NCBI RefSeq assembly: GCF_029407905.1
Contig: NC_073627.1
Location: 46,369,001 to 46,433,000 of the forward strand
Source: Bubalus kerabau
Taxonomy: Eukaryota > Chordata > Mammalia > Artiodactyla > Bovidae
DNA: 64,000 nucleotides
Reading direction: 5' to 3'
The position numbers and the translations under genes were made by a program. The notes beneath the pieces are model-generated. The model saw only the letters and a program-made list of their open reading frames with translations. It ran no database searches and had not been told where the DNA came from. Positions 56,163 to 64,000 of the stretch are shown one piece after another (positions within the stretch are counted from its first letter, which is position 1; each line of letters starts with the position of its first letter).

Positions 56163-57490
56163 AAATTATTTTAAAAATCCATGTATTCTAAAAAAATAAG
56201 TAATATTAAAAAATGCAGTTGTTAAGGATGATATATGAACATGTCCCATATGTTAAGTAATGTAATAAATGTTTTATTGAATTATTTAATTCTCAAAGAG
56301 CTCTATGAACTAATTTTGCTGATGGGGTTTTTCAGAGAGGTTATGTAGCTTGTCTAATATTGCACAGGTAGCCAAGTACTGAAGATGAAATGTAGACTCC
56401 AGAGCTCATGCTCTTAACCTTGACATGAGGGAATTCAGGCCACCTGGGGGGGCAAGAAGGTCTGAGAGTCTTCTCAATATCAATTATCTCTTAATCAAGA
56501 GTGTTTTTACAATATTATCTGAAAGCTTGAGAAAATTCAAAAGAAAACTGGATGCAACCTCATCACGAGATGAGGCTCTTGTCTGGAAAAATGTCCCCTT
56601 AGTATGGTTAATTATAATCAAATATCTTTTTAAAGTCATGGTGCTGAATGATGTCTCTCTTGGCCAAATTAAACAAATAGAATCCACGTCCTCTGGAGAC
56701 CAATCCATGTGACTATGCAGAGGACATAGATGTTTGACCAATGAGTCAAGAACAAGTGCATTCAAAGCTAAGATAACAGATTTACTCTGTTATCAAGTCA
56801 TTAGACTTTTCTGCTCTGCCAGAGCAACTTGGCAGGAAAAGAGGAAGTCTTCCTGGAAGAAAAAGGAGACACGAGTGAAGACGGATTCCACTTTGGGTTT
56901 AATTTGAGAGCCCAAAGATAGATGGATCTGAAGAGTGGGACCAATGCCAACCCATCTTATTTGGCTTCCTGCCGAGGACTGTGTCTAACTCACCCTCAGA
57001 GACCAGCCTCCTGTTCCACGCAGTGTCAGTCATTTAACACACACTGTATCTTCTACCCAGCAGGCCTGCCCAGTAGCCCTGGGCGTTCCACTGTCCTGAA
57101 TCTCAGAGAAAGGCTATGTTGCAAGTTCCTTCTTTGATAGGTATGAAAGATGGAGCCTCTTATCTCCTGGGAAAGTACTTTGTTCAGACTTTCCAGTGTC
57201 CCCTTCACAGTTGAGGAGCCATGAAGTTTGTCTTGTGAAGGCAGAACTGCTTCCCAGCATTCCAGAGGAAAATTCCACCAGTGCCTTCTAGATACCAATC
57301 TGTTCTCTTGGCTTTATCCAATCTACTTAATATCCAGTCATCAATCTACAATATCCCAACTGTAAATTCCACTGCCAACAACTCCATTTTCTGACTTCTA
57401 TTTTGCTGCAGTGTGGGTCATGGTGTGGCTCAGTCCTCAGGCTCAGAAAGTTGTACAGAAGCACTTTTCTGACGAGTTATTTTATTTATT
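56163..57490. other. Intergenic with MIR remnant, otherwise unrecognised
   Basis: 56270-56420 is MIR-like. 56425-57300 contains frames of about 95 codons on both strands with no known similarity. Confidence 0.45.
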
Positions 57491-57499
57491 CAGCATTTG

Positions 57500-57740
57500 T
57501 ATATATTATAGACCATGTTTCAGACATTCTTTGAAGCATTTTCCTATTATATTCACTCATTTAATCTTTGTAACAATCTCATGAAGTGTTATTTCCATCT
57601 GGCAGATGAGGCTTAGAGAAGCTTAAGCAATTTGCCTGACGATGCACAGCTAGGAATTGGTAAAGCTGAGGTTCAGACTTAGGCAGGCAGATTCCAGAGT
57701 CCCTGATTTTAATCACTGAGCTATGCTGTTTGCAAGAGAA
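57500..57740 (+). repeat. MIR SINE
   Basis: 'Atctggcagatgaggcttag' and 'aagcaatttgcctgacgatg' are the MIR core order. Confidence 0.75.
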
Positions 57741-57966
57741 CTTCAGAGTGGCCCCTGATGAATGTCTGTTAGCATAGGAGAAGGGCATAAAGCTCAAGGC
57801 AAGGCAGGAGGCCAAAGCTTCAGAAGTATAGCTGATTGGGAGATGGGAAGGGATGGTAAAAAGGAAACTTACATTGCTTGAGAGGCACACTCTGGCTTGT
57901 CAGGCTCCCCACTCCCACTAATTAGGGACTGTTGCTATTCTTTTATAACAAACCATTAATCCTTGC

Positions 57967-58247
57967 TGGAGAAGGCAATGGCACCCCACTCCAGTACTCT
58001 TGCCTGGAAAATCCCATGGATGGAGGAGCCGGGAAGGCTGGAGTCCATGGGGTCGCTGAGGGTCGGACACGACTGAGTGACTTCCCTTTCACTTTTCACT
58101 TTCATGCATTGGAGAAGGAAATGGCAACCCACTCCAGTGTTCTTGCCTGGAGAATCCCAGGGACGGGGGAGCCTGGTGGGCTGCCGTCTATGGGGTCGCA
58201 CAGAGTCGGACACGACTGAAGCGACTTAGCAGCAGCAGCAGCAGCAG
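57967..58247 (+). repeat. Bov-A2 SINE
   Basis: Near-consensus dimer with a (GCA)n tail, flanked by tccttgc (57960-57966 and 58248-58254). Confidence 0.93.
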
Positions 58248-58254
58248 TCCTTGC

Positions 58255-58985
58255 CAGTAAATAGGCAAGACGAGTTAATGAGTGGAGGAAAGTGAGGAGG
58301 TGGAGATGGTAGAGCAGAAGGACCATCAGCAATAGGAGATGGAGGGCAAGCTGCAATTTCACTCACGCCTGACCTTGATGGCACAGGTTCTGGTTCCTTG
58401 CTGGATGCAATTCCATGTACCCTCTTGAAATAAACGATCCAGTGATGTCTGGGTAGTAGGTCTTTTTTTTTCATCCTAGATGACACGGTAGCACTGGATT
58501 GCATTCTGAACGGGTGTTGTAACATTTGTGTGCTGTTCCACATTTGGGTCCAGTGAGTCGAAAACTAACAGTGTCTCCTTAAATAAAGAAGAATCCCCCT
58601 ACCATTTACTGCGCTGGGACTCTCTTCAGTGTGAACACTTGTTCCCATCTTTGAAAGTTCTCAACTTGAAGGTTCACATGTAGAGGACTTACTGTACTAA
58701 AAATTCTGAGGAATACTTTCCTCTGAAAGAGCAGGCCATCAGGCCTTGTGAAGTTCATCTTATTTGCCTCCATCCTGGAACATGACTTATTACCTCCCAG
58801 TGAGCAGAGAGTGTGTCTTTCCTGTCTTCCTCCTTATATCACAGAGTGATTTTTGGAAGGGCTCCCACCCCTATGCTCCTTAGGGATATCATATAAATAA
58901 GACAGTGAAATACTGTTGTAAACGTAACAATGAATTTGCCTCAAAACCTACGGATTTCAACTTTTCAGTGAGTTTTACGACAGTA
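58255..58985. other. Intergenic, nothing recognised
   Basis: No gene or repeat family visible. Confidence 0.5.
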
Positions 58986-58989
58986 ATGA

Positions 58990-59220
58990 CCTCGAGATTA
59001 CAGAGCAAGTACTGTGAGTCTGGCAAATGCTTGACATATATTATCTTTATTCTTCACAACCACCCAAGGTAGTAGGTACTATTATCATTATTGACATGTT
59101 ACAGAAGAAGGGGCAGTCTTGGAGAAGTAAAAGAACTTACTCAAGATCACATAACTATCAGGTGATGGGCTCTAGATACAAACCCATGCAGTTTGCCAGC
59201 ATGGTCTTAACGGCTGCACC
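58990..59220 (+). repeat. MIR SINE
   Basis: 'Aggtagtaggtactattatc' and 'gaacttactcaagatcacat' are MIR landmarks. Confidence 0.72.
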
Positions 59221-59297
59221 AGACCACAAGGCTTCTCTTAGGATAAAAGAGGGTTGGTATAATGTACACGTCATTTCCTTTAAAAAATTCATTTTCA

Positions 59298-59715
59298 GGG
59301 ACTTCCCTGGCCATCCAGTGGTTAAGATTCCACTCTTCCACTGTAGGGGGCATGGGGTTGATCACTGATCCGGGAATTATGATCCTGTATACCAGCATAC
59401 CGGAGTAAGGCAATGGCACCCCACTCCAGTACTCTTGCCTGGCAAATCCCATGGATGGAGGAGCCTGGTGGGCTGCAGTTCATGGGGTCGCTAAGAGTCA
59501 GACACGACTGAGCGACTTCACTTTCACTTTTCACTTTCATGCATTGGAGAAGGAAATGGCAACCCACTCCAGTATTCTTGCCTGGAGAATCCCAGGGACG
59601 GGGGAGCCTGATGGGCTGCGGTCTATGGGGTCGCACAGAGTCGGACACGACTGAAGCGACTTAGCAGCAGCAGCAGCATACCAGCATACCATGGCCAAAA
59701 AAACCCAAAAAATCA
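59298..59715 (+). repeat. CHR-type SINE interrupted by Bov-A2
   Basis: The SINE starts agggacttccctggccatcc, is interrupted at 59402, and ends with ataccagcataccatggcc plus an A-run. Confidence 0.82.
59402..59677 (+). repeat. Bov-A2 SINE inside a CHR-type SINE
   Basis: Near-consensus dimer with (GCA)n, flanked by a perfect 13-bp duplication, ataccagcatacc (59389-59401 and 59678-59690). Confidence 0.93.
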
Positions 59716-60419
59716 TTTTGTAATATTTAACATAGGAAAAAAAGAATATTATGCTTAGTGTTTCTTCATTTATTCTAGGTACCTCTCTATCATCTCCCAC
59801 TGTATATCCAAGCTCTGTTCAAGCATTAGACATATAGCAACAAATTCCTCCGGATGGAGAAAGTCAGAAGAAATTAAGGCAATGTTAGACAAATCAATAA
59901 AAGTTTATTATTCAGTGCCACCTATATGCCCAGTACGGTGCTGGGCAAACCTATGTAAAGAGAAGTGTCAGAAGACCCTGCCTAAAGTAAACCACACACA
60001 GAGAGGAAAAACATTTAGTTTGGTTACAAAGAAATGAAGCTGTTTACACTGAAAGCGTAGAAACTAACCTCATTATTTGGAATCATATTTTATAAACACC
60101 ACAGGTAAAAAGCAGCTAGGATGGTGGACTTTGGGTAGTGGAAAGGGCTCGATCTTGGGAGTCAATCAAACACTTTCCGAGGGCTTTGGCCAGTAAGCTG
60201 AGGGAATACTGCTGAAAACCAGGCAGACAGGTCGCTGCTCACCTGAAGCTTTTATTCATTCTAGTGAGAATATTCCCGCCCCGAGTCACACTGCCAAGTT
60301 CTAGCTATCTGACCTTGAGCGAGGAACTTCTCCTGCCCCTGTTCTGTAAAAGAAATGGGGTCAAGACTAGCGACTCTGCCACTCAGATTCCGGGTCCAAA
60401 GCTTATCCTGACCGGTGTT
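59716..60419. other. RHOT1 5' flank with MIR remnants
   Basis: MIR-like stretches at 59895-59955 and 60120-60360 ('ctatctgaccttgagcgagg'). No gene. Confidence 0.5.
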
Positions 60420-60599
60420 CCCCGAGGAGAGTGGGTGAGACTCCCGGGCGATGCGCAGCGGTTCACGGCACAGCAGGGGCGCAGCTGCGGGACGGAGAGC
60501 GTTCGCGTTCCGAAACCGCTTGTCCCTCGCGGCGCCCCGTCCTCCCGGCCGCCGCGGCAGAGCCGGAGGAGGCGGAGCCGGCGCCTTCCCGGCTCTCGA

Positions 60600-60720
60600 G
60601 CGGGGAAGCTGCTTAGGAGGCGGCGCGGCGGGTCCGGGCGGCCGAGGCTCGGGAGGGGCGGCGGGGGGAGGCTGGCAGGCGGCGCCGGCGGGGCGGGGAG
60701 AGCGGCGCGGCGGGCTGGGC
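60600..60720 (+). other. G-rich tract with G-quadruplex potential
   Basis: Several runs of three to six G lie close together (60651-60671, 60689-60698 and neighbours) on the RHOT1 sense strand. They are shortly upstream of the start codon, probably in the 5'UTR or core promoter. Confidence 0.5.
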
Positions 60721-60784
60721 GCTCCCGGCGAGAGGAGTCCGCTCCATGCCTGCGGGCCGAGGCCGGCCCCTACGAGCCGCAGAC

Positions 60785-60821
60785 ATGAAGAAAGACGTGC
60801 GGATCCTGCTGGTGGGAGAAC
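60785..60821 (+). CDS. RHOT1: RHOT1 (Miro1) first coding exon
   Basis: RHOT1 is a tail-anchored mitochondrial outer-membrane GTPase with two GTPase domains flanking EF hands. It links mitochondria to TRAK adaptors and motors and is a PINK1/Parkin target. ATG at 60785 gives MKKDVRILLVGE followed by one base before gtgagt at 60822. This is exactly the known Miro1 N-terminus, and the intron falls within the P-loop (Gly-Glu-Pro-Arg-Val-Gly-Lys-Thr). No continuation of the P-loop was seen in 60822-64000, so exon 2 lies beyond the window. An in-frame upstream ATG is at 60746. Confidence 0.93.
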
Positions 60822-61330
60822 GTGAGTCCCCGCGCGCCGGGGGGCTGGCCGCGGCCGCCGCAGCCCCTGCCGCCCCGCTGCCCTCCCCTCCGCGCCCCCG
60901 GGCCTCCCAGCTCCTCGGCTCTTCTCTTTCGGCTGCGGCCCTCGACCTCTCTCCTCCCCGGGGCCCTCCTGAGACCTCCCTCCCCGGTCCCACCGTCGTG
61001 TTCCACCCCACCAGCCGCGTCTCCATTAGCCCCTGACCGCCCGGCCTCATTCGTCCGAAGGTCCTCGCCTCCTTTCCCACCTGGAATCCTTTCCTCCCGG
61101 GCCTCCCCGTTTCCGAGGCCGCCTCCTCTCAAGCCCTCTCGTCTTCCGCGGAGATTCCTCTGTCCCCGCCAGGCAGGTGCTGGAACAGGCAGGCAGACGG
61201 GCGGCCAATTGGAATGGCGTGAAGCGGCTCTCCCGGGGAAGCCAGGGGGAGGGCTGCAGGACTGGGCGACTTGCGGGCAAGGTCAGGTGTCTCTGCCTGT
61301 TTTTGCGCTCGCGGTCTCCCTCCCTCTAGA

Positions 61331-61818
61331 CATTGTAAGACGCGGAGCATTTTTTAAAACGATCTTTGCTCTTTGCATTGGAATCACTGGGTATTTTCCT
61401 CAAAAACGTACTCTGAAGTTCAAGTTATGCAAGTGTTCAATAAATGCTTATCTGAGGAGGGTCCGTCTGTTGAGAGAATTATTGTAACACTGAAGTCTAG
61501 TTGCCCTCATCTTTTAAAACATTATTGTAATAGGATACAATAGAATCCAACTTGGTAGTTAATTTTAAAATAACGGGCACACGTGAGACCCAAATAGACC
61601 AACATACGTGACCCCCGCCCCCAACCGTGAGATTCATAGATTTCACTTTTGAAGATGTAGTAAAGGAAGCGTGTCTGTTCACTGACTTGGGGACAGAACA
61701 GCAGGGACTGCTTGATATCTGTTGTGCAAGGTACATGACTCAATTGGTAGGACTAAAATAAGAAAGCGGGCTGGGGAGGACTGGATTGTTTGTTTTGAAG
61801 TACATTTGGTAATGCTCT
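61331..61818. other. RHOT1 intron 1, nothing recognised
   Basis: AT-rich sequence after the CpG island. No exon. Confidence 0.5.
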
Positions 61819-62014
61819 GGTTTTCCCAGGTGTCTCAGTGGTGAAGAATCCACCTGCCAAGCGGAGACACGGGTTCAATCCCTAGGTCAGGAAGATCCCT
61901 TGGAGAAGGAAATGGCAACCCCCTCCAGTATTCTTGCCTGGGAAATCCCATGGACAGAGGAGCCTAGTAGGCTATAGTCCATGGGGTCACAAAGAGTCAG
62001 ACACAACAGTGAAA
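61819..62014 (+). repeat. Bov-tA SINE
   Basis: From tggttttcccaggtgtctca to agagtcagacacaacagtg, slightly shortened in the head. Confidence 0.88.
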
Positions 62015-62604
62015 AAACAAGTTAAGGCTGTACCATTGCTTGCTTTGAAACTTTCTTTTCTGAACTCCCGTTCCATTCTAGAGTAGCTCCTCCAGGTCAC
62101 TGTGATGCTCTCCAAGGAAGAAAACTAACATTAACATACTTGTACTCTCTTCTGTAGTGTTCTTTGCTGTTCATTGAAATCCTTGTTCACCTGCTGTTGA
62201 ATCAATAGAAATTTTCCTTTAGAATCAAAATTTAGAAATAAGCTTAGCCAGACACAGTTTACTTTTTGGTTTGCAGCTGTGAATTTTAGTTTTAATTTAA
62301 ACCACATATGTATCTCAATCTGTGTTTTTCATGGACTTCCTTGAAAAAGTTCAGGAAGATGATTCATATTGATGCATTTGGAGCAAGATAGGGAAAGTAG
62401 TGAGTAGATGATGGGCTGAAAAAAACTGCTGCTTGAAAGACAATTTTTTTTTTTAAAGCAGAAATACTCTCTTGGTTTTAGTATTGAATTTAGCAATTAC
62501 ATGTAAATCCTTAGTCTGTAAAGTATCTAAATGGAAATGCTATACATATGTAAGATACATGGTCAGCCTTAGGCCATTTAAGTTAAGATGCTAACAGTGT
62601 TATT
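62015..62604. other. RHOT1 intron 1, nothing recognised
   Basis: AT-rich. No repeat family or exon recognised. Confidence 0.5.
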
Positions 62605-62704
62605 TATGGGGGTGGTTTAGTTGCTAAGTTGTGTCCAACTTTTGCAGCCTGGTGGACTGTAGCCTGCCAGGCTCCTTTATCCATGGGATTTCCCAGGTAA
62701 GAAT
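62605..62704 (-). repeat. Bov-A monomer
   Basis: Reverse unit, from ggtttagttgctaagttgtg to gatttcccaggtaagaat. Confidence 0.8.
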
Positions 62705-62971
62705 AAAGCCTTCATTTCTGAGAAAGGTATATTTCTTAAAGAAAATAGTACCAAAAGCTTTAGGCCAGATACCATATATACATGATATTTTCCCCACGTT
62801 TAAGAATACTAGAAAGAGTTATACTTATTTGAAATATGTAATTTCAGTTAATTACATTAAAGGCTTGTATCCTGGGGGGAAATGAGTGAAACATTACTTT
62901 TTGAGATTTAATGTATCTTGACAGCTGCTTAGCCTAAATGTAAATGCTAGATAAACAGTGTGACCAAGACT

Positions 62972-63091
62972 TTTATTTTTTGGCCCCACTGTGCAGCATG
63001 TGGGATCTTAGTTCCCTGATTAGGGATCAAACTCATGCTCCCTGCATTGGAAGCATGGTGTCTTAGCCACTGGACCACCAGGGAAGTCCCA
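62972..63091 (-). repeat. CHR-type SINE, short form
   Basis: 'Ttttattttttggccccact' through to gaccaccagggaagtcccag. Confidence 0.72.
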
Positions 63092-63155
63092 GGACTGTTT
63101 TAATACTGGTCCGATACACAGATTTATCAGAAATAATTCTGTTGTATTTTTAAGA

Positions 63156-63394
63156 TGGTTCAGTTCAGTCGCTCAGTTGTGTCTGACTCTGCGACCCCAT
63201 GGACTGCAGCATGCCAGGCTTCCCTGTCCATCACCAACTCCAGAGCTTGCTCAAACTCATGTTCATTGAGTGAGTGATTCCATCCAGCCATCTCATCCTC
63301 TGTTGTCCCCTTGTCCTCCTGTCTTCAGTCTTTCCCAGCATCAGGGTCTTTTCCAATGAGTCAGTTCTTTGCATCAGGTGGCCAAAGTATTGTA
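63156..63394 (-). mobile_element. BovB fragment
   Basis: 3' 240 bp of BovB, from ggttcagttcagtcgctcag to aggtggccaaagtattg, in RHOT1 intron 1. Confidence 0.9.
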
Positions 63395-64000
63395 CTTAAG
63401 TGGTTAACTAAGGGAAATAGGAAAAGAAAAGAAAAAGGAACATTGTCTGTCTCGTATTGTTTCTCTGTCACTTGAGTACATTTTATTGCTGTCAGTGTCG
63501 GTCCCTGCACCACACAGCAGCAATGTCATTCACTGAGGCTCCCAAATACTTGTGAGTGGTGCCAGCAGTCTGCTGGCTTAACCTGTACTGTACTCTAGAG
63601 GTGAAATGGATCTTTTCTTGGCCCATTCAGAATTTGGATTCTGAGCCAACAAGGTTTTAACACTAACTAGTTGCTTAATGCCTATTGACTGCTTAGATCA
63701 GAAAACCTAGGCTGTCTATAAATAATAAAATGTTTATTTGCAAAGAAAGCCAAAGTATTTTTAAGTATCTTCTTTACCTTAATTATTGAGCATATTGAAT
63801 ACTATTCAGGCCAAATTAAAAGTCAAATACCATTCTTTAAACAGCCTTTAAAACTAAGCAACCACACAAAGCTTAGTTTTTCAGGTTATAACTTTTCATA
63901 ATCTATTTCATTGGCCAGAATTTGCGTTTAGCTAGATTTGCATTAGTATGCTTGACATGTGTCCTTGTTATAGTATGAGGAATGAGCCTTATTAACCTTT
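63395..64000. other. RHOT1 intron 1, nothing recognised
   Basis: No exon or repeat family recognised up to the window end. Confidence 0.5.

Larger units (their letters stand above)
60420..61330. promoter_or_regulatory. RHOT1: CpG-island promoter of RHOT1
   Basis: About 0.9 kb of very GC- and CpG-rich DNA surrounds the first RHOT1 coding exon. There is no TATA box. TGCGCA at 60452-60457 is an NRF1-type half site, and dense G-runs occur at 60600-60720. Repeats are absent from the island, as expected for a constrained housekeeping promoter. Confidence 0.8.
60822..64000 (+). other. RHOT1: RHOT1 intron 1 (start only)
   Basis: The sequence after the exon 1 donor holds the rest of the CpG island, then AT-rich DNA with a Bov-tA, a Bov-A, a CHR-type and a BovB copy. 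No second exon is recognisable. Confidence 0.8.

Noticed and set aside
60613..61487. Frames of 120-220 codons on both strands in the RHOT1 CpG island
   Set aside because: Compositional artefacts of GC-rich DNA (Arg/Pro/Ala-rich). The only recognisable peptide is the 12-residue RHOT1 start.
1..64000. CRISPR arrays, operons, phage or IS elements
   Set aside because: None present. Regular repeats are eukaryotic SINEs/LINEs, and genes are spliced.

Overview
This is mammalian nuclear DNA from a ruminant, most likely a bovid such as Bos. It contains Bov-tA and Bov-A2 SINEs, BovB (RTE) LINE fragments, a cetartiodactyl tRNA-derived SINE family (called CHR-type here), bovine-type L1 3' ends and a ruminant-type class II ERV LTR. 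These sit on an older pan-mammalian layer of MIR, L2, L1M, MER5A and hAT-Charlie remnants. There is nothing prokaryotic: no operons, CRISPR arrays or IS elements. Family names are from recognition by eye, not from a repeat library search.

Three protein-coding genes lie on the + strand in the order ADAP2, RNF135, RHOT1. (1) 1 to about 23.6 kb is the 3' part of ADAP2. Eight coding exons (2276-21351) encode the last 275 residues: the end of the ArfGAP linker, both PH domains and the stop. The ArfGAP exons lie upstream of the window. (2) 32.64-45 kb is a complete RNF135 (Riplet): a CpG-rich promoter and exon 1 with the RING finger, two exons for the helical linker, a short exon, and a last exon with the PRY-SPRY domain. 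The assembled product is 424 residues and every internal junction is GT-AG and in phase. (3) 60.1-61.3 kb is the CpG-island promoter and first coding exon of RHOT1 (Miro1). Its remaining exons lie beyond the window.

ADAP2 is an Arf6-directed GAP and phosphoinositide reader reported to be interferon-induced. RNF135 is the E3 ligase that activates the RNA sensor RIG-I. RHOT1 is a mitochondrial outer-membrane GTPase for mitochondrial transport. The first two share an innate-immunity theme. No direct cooperation among the three can be read from the sequence.

Most of the rest is interspersed repeats, often nested. Examples with visible target-site duplications are a 1,280-bp solo LTR inside a CHR-type SINE, a Bov-A2 inside another CHR-type SINE, and an antisense L2 broken by L1, BovB, Bov-tA, Bov-A2 and CHR-type insertions. 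I found no undescribed gene system. The points most worth checking are the RNF135-RHOT1 adjacency (unlike human gene order as I recall it), an in-frame upstream ATG in RHOT1, an IRF-like site in the RNF135 promoter, the RNF135 3' end built from a SINE, a decayed hAT transposase, and the uniform minus orientation of all seven BovB fragments.
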